Origin: Campylobacteraceae bacterium
GTDB taxonomy: Bacteria; Campylobacterota; Campylobacteria; Campylobacterales; Sulfurovaceae
NCBI GenBank assembly: GCA_027022775.1
Contig: JALVXO010000281.1
Coordinates: 1 to 5,612, forward strand
DNA length: 5,612 bases
Reading direction: 5' to 3'
A program made the position numbers and the translations under genes. The notes under the pieces were generated by a model. That model saw only the letters and a program-made list of their open reading frames with translations, searched no databases and was not told where the DNA came from. Below, piece after piece: positions 1 to 5,571 of the stretch (its first letter is position 1; every line of letters begins with the position of its first letter).

Positions 1-124
1 TAAAAAGTTTAATTTTTTTAAAGAAATAACAACTTTTCTTAAAGAAAAATATTAATTTTTTTGATAAAGCCGTTCTTTTTATTAAATAATATTAAGTAAA
101 AAATTGTCTCTCTGTTCCCCTCTT
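1..124. other. AT-rich intergenic end, no gene seen
   Basis: This stretch is extremely AT-rich (about 10% G+C in the first 60 bases) and holds no convincing reading frame on either strand. It lies just downstream of the last gene of the minus-strand operon. It contains an A/T inverted repeat, TTTTCTT / AAGAAAA at 34-48, and a bulged weak hairpin, ATAAAG / CTTTTTAT, at 63-81. Either could contribute to 3'-end formation, but neither has a GC-rich stem followed by a T-run in the right orientation. I do not call a terminator here. Confidence 0.5.
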
Positions 125-1000
125 TTAGGTATTTTGAAGCAATATATACCTTTTATTTTTAACCTCAATTTTTGCAGGAATGTGTCTTTTTTCAAAATAG
201 TCATACCCCTCTTTTAAATTAAGCCAAAAATTATACCATTTGCTGCTTTTATACTTAAAAAGAGTATTTTTATCCATTCTAAAAGGATAAATATGCACCG
301 GTACATAAGGCTCTCCTGCATAGAGGGCTTTTTTTGTAAGTTTGTATATCTCTTCTATATTTTTATCCCCCATTGCATAGCAGCCTGCAGAGACACACTT
401 TCCATGAACCATTAAATAGCTGCCTGTTCTTCCGTGCGCTCTGTCGTAAGCATTTGGAAACCCCAGATTAAACGATAAATGATATCGGCTGTGCGGATTT
501 AAACTCTTTTTATAAACCCTGTAAAAACCTTCCGGCGCCTGGTAATCCCCCTCTTTTAGTTTCGGTCCCAGTTTTCCTGAAAAGTAGCAGATTTTATAAA
601 CCTTAAGCAGCCTGTATTTTTTATATCTTCTAGGTTTTATCCAAACCTCCAGCTGGCGCTCTTTTTTAAAAATCCTTATATATATTTTGTCGCCCCATTT
701 GCTTTTTGTCGCTTTAAAACACTTTGCAAGCGGCTCATTTTGGGCTTTTAAAATCTCTTTCTCTTTTTTGCTTAAAACTCTTTTGCGTTTTGGGTGTTTT
801 AACTTAAATTTTATCTTTTTATATAATTCATAAAGATATTTTTCCAATTTACTTCCTGACTTAGCGGTAATTTCGGTTCTATTGTTCTCTTTGACACTTT
901 TTGCTCTTGTATCTTTTATATCCTGTCCAATTTTAAAAAAAATTGCCGCTGCTACTGCAATAAAAAAAGCAAAAAACAGAAAGTTTAAAAACTTTTTCAT
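125..1000 (-). CDS. YafK-family L,D-transpeptidase-fold (YkuD) envelope protein
   Basis: A 291-residue membrane-anchored YkuD-domain enzyme expected to act on peptidoglycan peptides in the periplasm. Visible: a hydrophobic anchor or uncleaved signal at about residues 4-22, a very Lys/Arg-rich linker (about 50-90), then the catalytic domain (about 105-240). The domain contains the PEG motif (156-158), the NPHSRYHLSFNLGFPNAYDR stretch (168-187) typical of YafK-like members, and the active-site motif HGKCVSAGC, with His199, Ser204, Gly206 and nucleophile Cys207. E. coli YafK (DpaA) detaches Braun lipoprotein from peptidoglycan, while H. pylori Csd6 and C. jejuni Pgp2 are L,D-carboxypeptidases of this superfamily. 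The C-terminal tail here (about 55 residues) is too short for the NTF2-like domain of Csd6/Pgp2, so transpeptidase, carboxypeptidase and amidase activity all remain possible. Start: the ATG at 1000 directly precedes the hydrophobic anchor and lies 8 bases past the upstream stop. A GTG at 1066 would add 22 residues inside the upstream gene and spoil the signal. Third gene of the operon. Confidence 0.9.
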   Translation of the reverse strand: MKKFLNFLFFAFFIAVAAAIFFKIGQDIKDTRAKSVKENNRTEITAKSGSKLEKYLYELYKKIKFKLKHPKRKRVLSKKEKEILKAQNEPLAKCFKATKSKWGDKIYIRIFKKERQLEVWIKPRRYKKYRLLKVYKICYFSGKLGPKLKEGDYQAPEGFYRVYKKSLNPHSRYHLSFNLGFPNAYDRAHGRTGSYLMVHGKCVSAGCYAMGDKNIEEIYKLTKKALYAGEPYVPVHIYPFRMDKNTLFKYKSSKWYNFWLNLKEGYDYFEKRHIPAKIEVKNKRYILLQNT

Positions 1001-1008
1001 TAGCGGCT

Positions 1009-2016
1009 TCAATCTTTCATAAAAAATTTGATTCTCTCTTTTGTCGGAGGATGGGTTGAAATCCACCCCATATATCTGCTTATATTGCTCTCTTTATTTC
1101 TTTTGCCGTAAAATGCATCCAGTTTTTCAAACAGTTTTGCCAGCGGTTTAGAAGAGATATGCATTCTGTTTAACTCTTTTTTGGCATACCTGTCTGCTTG
1201 AGACTCAAATTTGCGGCTGTAACCGCTGGTAATTAGCAGTGTCGGCACAGAGCTTACCAAAATAGAAATATCCCCGGTAATATAAGTAATTATCGAAGAG
1301 GCAATTGCCCCTTTTATAATGCTTCTTAAACCGTGCCTGTAAACAACATGCCCCTTTTCATGAGCCAATACGCCCAAAATTCCGCGCAGCTGTTTATCTT
1401 TATCAAGCATTACAAGCTCATCTAAAAGAATAATATCGCCGCTTGGCAAAGCAAAAGCGTTTGCCCCAATTTGCGGAGAGGAGCGGAAATGCAATTTGTA
1501 TCTTTTATCACCTCCTGTAAGGCGGCTGAACATTTTTAAAATTTTAACTTTTTTCTGCTTATTTAAATTGCTTTTATGAAGCACTGTTTTATCCAGTTGC
1601 TCAAGCGCATTTTTGCTCGCATAATCAAGCGTTCCGCGCGGCACCATTTTTGCCAGAAAATCGGCTGTATAATCTGCACCGGCTGTAAGCATAAAAACAA
1701 CAACCGCCGCAATAAGCGCAACAGATGCCAAAGCTGCCTTCCAGGAGCGCTCCAGTTTATGAATGCCGGATCTGTTGATATTTAAACCCTCTAAAATTTT
1801 ATCCAGTTTCTCATTATCTTCTATTTTGCACCGCTCTTTTCCAGGCAGATTTATAACCCGCGGGGTATTCCCAAGCCGCGGTGATATCTCTAAAACCTCA
1901 ACAGGCAAATCTATTCCAAACTCTTCTATAATAAAGCGCCCCTCTTTGCTAAAGCGCACTGTTACAATATGCTCTTTTGAACTTACACCGTCATAAAACT
2001 TTGCAGCAATTTCCAT
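1009..2016 (-). CDS. Membrane-bound M48 family zinc metallopeptidase
   Basis: A 335-residue zinc-dependent endopeptidase of peptidase family M48 (the HtpX/Ste24/BepA/LoiP group). The zinc site is plain: HEKGH at 219-223 (His219, Glu220, His223), with the third ligand Glu271 in the downstream ESQAD motif. The substrate-cleft strand GANAFALPSGDIILLDEL (184-201) and the C-terminal HPPTKERI motif (322-329) are also typical of M48. Residues 1-90 form a small beta-rich soluble domain (FYDG, INLPG) of the kind found before the membrane segment in a subset of bacterial M48 proteins. One clear membrane helix follows (about 94-112), and a hydrophobic stretch at about 232-264 after HEXXH may be membrane-embedded. 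A likely role is turnover of misfolded membrane or periplasmic proteins; the substrate is unknown. The ATG overlaps the stop of the upstream hydrolase gene (TAATG), with GGGG about 7 bases upstream as ribosome site. It is not HtpX itself, which has a different membrane layout and no such N-terminal domain. Confidence 0.92.
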   Translation of the reverse strand: MEIAAKFYDGVSSKEHIVTVRFSKEGRFIIEEFGIDLPVEVLEISPRLGNTPRVINLPGKERCKIEDNEKLDKILEGLNINRSGIHKLERSWKAALASVALIAAVVVFMLTAGADYTADFLAKMVPRGTLDYASKNALEQLDKTVLHKSNLNKQKKVKILKMFSRLTGGDKRYKLHFRSSPQIGANAFALPSGDIILLDELVMLDKDKQLRGILGVLAHEKGHVVYRHGLRSIIKGAIASSIITYITGDISILVSSVPTLLITSGYSRKFESQADRYAKKELNRMHISSKPLAKLFEKLDAFYGKRNKESNISRYMGWISTHPPTKERIKFFMKD

Positions 2017-2018
2017 TA
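2016..2018 (-). promoter_or_regulatory. TAATG stop-start overlap, translational coupling
   Basis: On the minus strand the stop codon of the hydrolase gene and the ATG of the M48 peptidase gene share one base (TAATG). A GGGG run about 7 bases upstream of the ATG lies inside the end of the hydrolase gene. This arrangement normally means a shared messenger and coupled translation, which supports reading the two genes as one unit. Confidence 0.75.
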
Positions 2019-3272
2019 ATACCCCAATAACTCAACTCTGCTTTTTAAAAACATTTTAGCGGTATAAATATATGCCGGAAGCGCGCACTCAGTGTGGCTT
2101 AACGGCTGCGAGCCGATTTTGTCTTCGAGTGTTATTAAATCAACTTTTGAACCGGCTAGATTTAAAAGTTTTTTGGTAGAAGTTGCCATCTCATAAGGAA
2201 CAATATCATCCCCTTTGCAGTGTATAAGTTTAATAGGCGTCAGATAAGAAGAGGTTTCTATCGCACTGTTTTTAAGCAGTTTCAATCTAAACCATGATGT
2301 GCTGTAATCTTCTACAAGCTCATCGCTTAAAAGCCCGTTTTCTCCTTGTAGGGTGTAAGTTAAATTCTGGTCTATCTCTTCGCGTGTGTAATTGCCGCTA
2401 AAAAGCAAATCCAGCCTGCTTGCATAAGGCTCTTTTATTAAAGATTTTATATCTTTGCCGTAAGTTTTTGCATAAGCATAAGCAATATAGGCTACAAAAG
2501 AGGGTGCTTTAAAACTTTTAGCTTTAACCAGTGCTCTGCCAAAAGGCTCAAGCAGATACGGACCATCCATCGGAACTGCCATATTTATATTGTAAGAGAG
2601 TGAACTCTCCATTCTGCCAAGGCTTGCCAGCGCCACATAACCGCCCTGGCTGTACCCTGTAATATACATATCTCTGTTTGGGGTCAGCTCTATCATATTT
2701 TTATTTGCAAAATCTACTGCAGCATTTATAAAATCTTTTACACTTTTAGATGAAGATTTTTTAAGAAGATAAGGGTGGTAATGCTCTTTGCTCTCCCCAA
2801 AGCCGATATAATCCGGTATTAATGTAATAAAACCTGCATAAGCGCTAAAAATTATACCTGTTCCTTCGGGCTCTTTGCTTTCTGCCATATAAACCGACGG
2901 CGCTTCTTTATTTGCAAAAATTGTTCCATGACAATCTATAACCATTGCAAAACCGTTATGTTTAATAACCTCCAGCTGTTCTTTTTTCTCTGCTGAAACG
3001 CCATCTTCTGTAGGAATGACAATAACGCCGCTGGCTTTAACAGCTTTTCCGCTCTCATCATGGGTGGTGTATGTTATTCTATAAGCTCTCATTCCATAAA
3101 AATCATTCTCTTTAAATCCATATTTTCTAGCTTTTTTAGCAATATCTTTTGCACTGAACTGTGCAATTTTCTCTCCGCCTGCAATCTCTTTTTGTGCATC
3201 AAATCCGCTGCCGCCCCCGCAGCCGTAAATAAAAAACAGTACCGCAAGCAGTAAATAAACCGGTTTTTTCAT
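2016..3272 (-). CDS. Secreted lipoprotein alpha/beta hydrolase (lipase/esterase-like)
   Basis: A 418-residue alpha/beta-hydrolase predicted to be a lipoprotein. The N-terminus is a lipoprotein signal (MKK, hydrophobic core, FIYGC) with the lipidated residue likely Cys18, followed by a Gly/Ser linker. The -2 Tyr is not ideal for a lipobox. Triad candidates are clear: nucleophile Ser208 in the elbow GYSQGG (206-211), Asp355 (or 356) in KGDDIVPY, and His393 in PLSHTE. DCHGT (113-117) resembles an oxyanion-hole loop. The segment PDYIGFGESKEHYHPYL (153-169) resembles secreted lipase / prolyl-oligopeptidase-like hydrolases related to the fungal LIP lipase family. A carboxylic-ester substrate is most likely; a peptidase or acyl-peptide role cannot be excluded. 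The ATG has a good ribosome site (AAAGGA at 3280-3285, 7-base spacer). It is the first gene of a three-gene minus-strand operon with the M48 peptidase and the YkuD protein. Confidence 0.88.
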   Translation of the reverse strand: MKKPVYLLLAVLFFIYGCGGGSGFDAQKEIAGGEKIAQFSAKDIAKKARKYGFKENDFYGMRAYRITYTTHDESGKAVKASGVIVIPTEDGVSAEKKEQLEVIKHNGFAMVIDCHGTIFANKEAPSVYMAESKEPEGTGIIFSAYAGFITLIPDYIGFGESKEHYHPYLLKKSSSKSVKDFINAAVDFANKNMIELTPNRDMYITGYSQGGYVALASLGRMESSLSYNINMAVPMDGPYLLEPFGRALVKAKSFKAPSFVAYIAYAYAKTYGKDIKSLIKEPYASRLDLLFSGNYTREEIDQNLTYTLQGENGLLSDELVEDYSTSWFRLKLLKNSAIETSSYLTPIKLIHCKGDDIVPYEMATSTKKLLNLAGSKVDLITLEDKIGSQPLSHTECALPAYIYTAKMFLKSRVELLGY

Positions 3273-3301
3273 CCCAAGTTCCTTTGTGTAAAATTGCTTA
3301 T

Positions 3302-3312
3302 ATTATATTATA
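3302..3312 (-). promoter_or_regulatory. Predicted promoter of the envelope operon
   Basis: Two overlapping perfect TATAAT boxes are read on the minus strand (3307-3312 and 3302-3307), 20 to 30 bases before the ribosome site of the hydrolase gene. Transcription would start near 3295-3300 and give a leader of roughly 25 bases. No strong -35 box is seen; TTTAAC further upstream is the best match, and Campylobacterota promoters often lack one. This is a sequence-pattern prediction only. Confidence 0.55.
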
Positions 3313-3391
3313 AAAACCGTTAAAGCCCAATTATACAAATAAAACCGATTTAAAATATTAAATTTGAAATATTTAGGTTATTATTTATCTC

Positions 3392-3430
3392 TTTTTTTGT
3401 ATAATAGCAATTAATATTAAATTACCGAGG
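3392..3430 (+). promoter_or_regulatory. Predicted promoter and ribosome site of the CAP-domain gene
   Basis: A T-run (3392-3398) runs into TATAAT at 3400-3405, the pattern typical of housekeeping promoters in Campylobacterota. Transcription would start near 3412. The ribosome site GAGG (3427-3430) sits 6 bases before the ATG at 3437. Together with the minus-strand boxes at 3302-3312 this makes 3273-3436 a divergent promoter region. No clear operator palindrome is visible in it. Confidence 0.6.
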
Positions 3431-3436
3431 TTAAAA

Positions 3437-4000
3437 ATGAGATTTTTACTGCTTTTTATATTTTTAGCAAATGTAACTTTTTCTAAATCTTTAGTGCATA
3501 TACAGCCGCCCAAAATCTCCAAGGCAAAAATACAGGAGTATTTAAATATTATAAACAGCATAAGAAGCCGCAGCCAAGACTGCGGGCAGTTTGGAATTAA
3601 ACCTCCGGCGCCGCCTGTTAGGTGGAATTACAATCTATATAAAGCTGCTTACGAACACAGCCGCGATATGGCGATGAATGACTTTTTAGAACATTACGGC
3701 TCTGGTACAAAATATGATTTAACAGGTAAAATTTACGGTGCAAGCGACCACTTTTTAAGAGCAAAAGCCAACGGCTACAAACACAACAATTATATAGGAG
3801 AGAATATTCTTTACGGCAATTACCACTTTACCCCAAGGCTGGTTATGAAACTTTTTATTCAGCACGATGAGCACTGCCCTAATATGATGAACAGAAGATT
3901 TAAAGATGTAGGCGTTGCATACTATTACAACCCGCAAACCGGCAACGAGTACTGGACAGTTCTTTTTGGCGTGCACCATGTAAAAAGATATAAATATTAA
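3437..4000 (+). CDS. Secreted CAP/SCP (cysteine-rich secretory/PR-1) domain protein
   Basis: A 187-residue exported protein consisting of one CAP domain. A short signal peptide covers about residues 1-16 (MRFLLLFIFLANVTFS). Conserved CAP features follow in order: IINSIRS (39-45, the usual N-terminal LNxxR helix), the Ala/His-Ser-containing helix (70-80), the cavity His86 in FLEH, Glu122 in GENI, His146 in DEHC, and the VGVAYYYN strand (158-165) ending in YWTVLFGVH. Cys49 and Cys147 are the only cysteines and could form one disulfide after export. The usual Trp before the HC motif is absent (LFIQHDEHC), so the fourth cavity residue is unclear. Bacterial CAP proteins are mostly uncharacterised; proposed roles include lipid or sterol binding and extracellular proteolysis, and nothing here decides between them. 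It has its own promoter and stands alone, divergent from the envelope operon and convergent with the receptor-channel gene. Confidence 0.9.
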   Translation: MRFLLLFIFLANVTFSKSLVHIQPPKISKAKIQEYLNIINSIRSRSQDCGQFGIKPPAPPVRWNYNLYKAAYEHSRDMAMNDFLEHYGSGTKYDLTGKIYGASDHFLRAKANGYKHNNYIGENILYGNYHFTPRLVMKLFIQHDEHCPNMMNRRFKDVGVAYYYNPQTGNEYWTVLFGVHHVKRYKY

Positions 4001-4015
4001 ACCAATTTTTTAAAA

Positions 4016-4049
4016 AGAAAACAGCTTTTTTGCTTTATAGCTGTTTTCT
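4016..4049. terminator. Shared convergent terminator hairpin
   Basis: A perfect 11-bp stem (AGAAAACAGCT at 4016-4026, AGCTGTTTTCT at 4039-4049) encloses a 12-base loop. It lies between the CAP gene stop (4000) and the receptor-channel stop (4035). Read on the minus strand, the stem is followed by a T-rich tail, TTTTCTTTTTAAAAAATT (partly within the stem), which suits Rho-independent termination of the receptor gene. On the plus strand the only T-run is within the stem (TTTTCT), so termination of the CAP gene is weaker but plausible. The right arm overlaps the final codons of the receptor gene. Confidence 0.75.
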
Positions 4050-5129
4050 ACCCTCCCCATTGCCTAAATATTTATGTAAAATTTTATCCCATTTAGGAGA
4101 ATGGGTAATCTCCAGCAGAGCCTGGTTGATTTTTTCCAAAAGCGGGCTTCCCTGCTGGAGGGCTATACTGTAATCTTGCGGGGAGAAACTGCTGTCTATT
4201 AAAACTATATCTTCAGGATAATATCTGTTTATATAATGCTGAAGAAGAGGCTTGTCGTAAACCATAGCGTCTGCTTTTCCCAAAGCTACGGCATTAAGCG
4301 CCTCTTTAATTGTGCCGTATTCATCGGCATAAAATTTTCTTTCTTTTAAATATATGTCGCTTGTGGAGCATTTTACTGTTGATATCTTCTCTTTTGTCAA
4401 ATCTTTTAAAGCAATTTTCTTATTAAAGGTGTTTCCATAAAAAACAAGTGTAATCGAAGCTATAACCGAAGCGAGAAAAACAAATGACACAACCATCCAT
4501 AAAACAGCAACAGTTTTGCCCCAGCCTGTTTTTATAGAGATATGCTTATCCCCTACAAAAGTAACTGTGGCAGCAGCCCACCAAATTGCGTTTGCTATTC
4601 CTTTTAACGGATTTGGGTCAAAAGAGTCCGGATTTTTTTTATGTTCGGTAAGCCATATCAAAGAACCGATAAAAATTATAGATGCTGCCAGGAAAACAAT
4701 TACAATCAGGGTATTCCATGAAAAAAATACTTTTTTTATTAAATTCCAATAACTGTTTTTTTCTTTCTTTACAGCAATCGATAGGGCAGTTATGTAGTAA
4801 CTGTGGCTAAAATCCATATTTTTTTCCCTCTCGGGAGTAATTGTAAGAGCCGCTACAGCCGCATCCAGCTTTTTATCCGAAACTCCGTTTATCAGACCTT
4901 CTAAATCTTTCTGAACAAATTTGTACTTTAAGTTAAGTTTTTTAGCAATCAAATCCCAAAGCTCTATGCTTATGCCTTCCCATTTCCCCTCGGAATTTTT
5001 CATTGCAAATGGCGGCGACTCCTTTGTTCCCACCAGTAAAATTTTTGCATTTTCCGCAGGGGCGGCGTAAAGATTTATATAAAAAATTTGTATTATTATC
5101 AATTTAATTACTATCTTTAATTTTTTCAT
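4035..5129 (-). CDS. Prokaryotic ionotropic glutamate receptor-like ligand-gated channel with atypical filter
   Basis: A 364-residue predicted amino-acid-gated ion channel of GluR0 architecture. A signal peptide (about 1-22, MKKLKIV...LYA-AP) is followed by ligand-binding lobe 1 (28-125), TM1 (139-160), a re-entrant pore loop (181-194), TM2 (205-231) and lobe 2 (235-357). Lobe 1 carries the solute-binding/iGluR signature LTITPEREKNMDFS (95-108), where Arg101 should hold the ligand carboxylate. In lobe 2, Asp292 (MVYDKP) sits where an acidic residue holds the ligand amino group, so an amino acid ligand is likely. The pore keeps the K+-channel scaffold (WWAAATVT ... TGWGK), but the filter reads FVGDKH instead of TVGYGD, so K+ selectivity is doubtful. 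Tetramers are expected by analogy. It is easily misnamed an ABC-transporter binding protein, but plain binding proteins lack the inserted TM1-loop-TM2. Start is uncertain: the ATG at 5129 gives the best signal peptide but no ribosome site; a TTG at 5162 has AAGGG five bases upstream; a GTG at 5165 gives 376 residues. Monocistronic. Confidence 0.88.
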   Translation of the reverse strand: MKKLKIVIKLIIIQIFYINLYAAPAENAKILLVGTKESPPFAMKNSEGKWEGISIELWDLIAKKLNLKYKFVQKDLEGLINGVSDKKLDAAVAALTITPEREKNMDFSHSYYITALSIAVKKEKNSYWNLIKKVFFSWNTLIVIVFLAASIIFIGSLIWLTEHKKNPDSFDPNPLKGIANAIWWAAATVTFVGDKHISIKTGWGKTVAVLWMVVSFVFLASVIASITLVFYGNTFNKKIALKDLTKEKISTVKCSTSDIYLKERKFYADEYGTIKEALNAVALGKADAMVYDKPLLQHYINRYYPEDIVLIDSSFSPQDYSIALQQGSPLLEKINQALLEITHSPKWDKILHKYLGNGEGRKQL

Positions 5130-5165
5130 AAGCATGAGTATAACATAAGTTACTTTAAGCAACAC

Positions 5166-5319
5166 TACCCTTATTAAATGGAAATATTGCCAAACAAGCC
5201 AAAATTTGGTTTACTTTAATAAAATTCTATAAAAGTTATTTTTTACTCAACTTTCACACTTAAACCCCTCTAAAAATCCTAAAAAGCACACTGCAGTGCT
5301 GAAAAAACTATCCTAATAG
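5166..5319. other. Upstream region of the receptor gene, no gene seen
   Basis: An AT-rich spacer with no coding frame. Read on the minus strand, TTGGCT (5197-5202) and TTTAAT (5173-5178), 18 bases apart, are a weak candidate promoter for the receptor gene. A small palindrome, CCAAA-A-TTTGG (5199-5209), overlaps the -35-like box and could be an operator. Two similar words, AACCCCTCTAAAAA (about 5263) and AACCCTCTGAAAAA (about 5320), flank a hairpin at 5285-5300. These are pattern observations only. Confidence 0.35.
5285..5300 (-). terminator. Weak hairpin with T-tail, possible terminator
   Basis: AGCAC (5285-5289) pairs with GTGCT (5296-5300) across a 6-base loop. A 10-bp perfect palindrome, CACTGCAGTG (5289-5298), is nested in the same place. 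On the minus strand the stem is followed by TTTTTAGGATTTTT, so it could end transcription coming from the right before the receptor gene. The stem is short, which limits confidence. Confidence 0.35.
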
Positions 5320-5459
5320 AACCCTCTGAAAAACTATAAATTGAACAAAAGCTTTATAATTTGGTCCTCGGGTTTACGCCCTGCTAGGTTTAGTTTCGCT
5401 TTGCTCAACATCACTGCAAACAAAAGTCGCTTCGCTCAGGCAGCAAAAAAGTTTTATGG

Positions 5460-5472
5460 TAGCCGCAGGCTA
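5460..5472. repeat. Short hairpin TAGCC / GGCTA
   Basis: TAGCC (5460-5464) and GGCTA (5468-5472) form a 5-bp stem around a 3-base GCA loop, followed on the plus strand by a run of A. It is one of several small inverted repeats packed into the GC-richer right end. Confidence 0.35.
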
Positions 5473-5510
5473 AAAAAAGCACTTAACCCTAAGGGCTTGG
5501 GTGTGGGCTG

Positions 5511-5522
5511 TGCAAGCTTGCA
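5511..5522. repeat. Perfect 12-bp palindrome TGCAAGCTTGCA
   Basis: A perfect 12-base palindrome in the GC-richer right end. With no loop it would be more stable as a protein-binding site than as a hairpin. A CGCA / TGCG inverted pair (5527-5540) follows closely. Its function is unknown. Confidence 0.5.
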
Positions 5523-5545
5523 TAAACGCAGCGCCGTGCGAACAT

Positions 5546-5571
5546 GCGAAAGCAGAGCGGTTTGCTTTCGC
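5546..5571. repeat. Perfect 9-bp hairpin GCGAAAGCA / TGCTTTCGC
   Basis: GCGAAAGCA (5546-5554) pairs perfectly with TGCTTTCGC (5563-5571) around an 8-base loop. A second small stem, AACGG / CCGTT (5574-5588), follows. An alternative outer pairing, AGAGC (5554-5558) with GCTCT (5590-5594), followed by TTTT, would look like a plus-strand terminator. The mutually exclusive pairings suggest structured RNA or a recombination or binding site, but this is unproven. Confidence 0.5.

Noticed and set aside
34..48. TTTTCTT-A-AAGAAAA inverted repeat as operon terminator
   Set aside because: The stem is nearly all A/T with a one-base loop, and in a segment this AT-rich such repeats are expected by chance.
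1001..1066. Longer form of the YkuD protein starting at GTG 1066
   Set aside because: It would overlap the M48 gene by 58 bases, puts 22 polar residues ahead of a good membrane anchor and has no properly spaced ribosome site. The ATG at 1000 fits better.
1576..1996. Two plus-strand open frames of about 70-77 codons inside the M48 gene
   Set aside because: They lie antisense to a protein with complete M48 motifs, have no recognisable domain and no good ribosome site. They are shadows of the real gene.
3060..3254. Plus-strand open frame of 64 codons inside the hydrolase gene
   Set aside because: Antisense to the signal peptide and N-terminal part of a well-supported lipoprotein gene. Its Ser/Phe/Ile-rich translation is typical of an antisense shadow.
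3755..3979. Minus-strand open frame inside the CAP gene
   Set aside because: It overlaps the conserved CAP motifs on the opposite strand, with no ribosome site or domain.
4516..4752. Plus-strand open frame inside the receptor gene
   Set aside because: Antisense to the pore module; low-complexity translation and no start signals.
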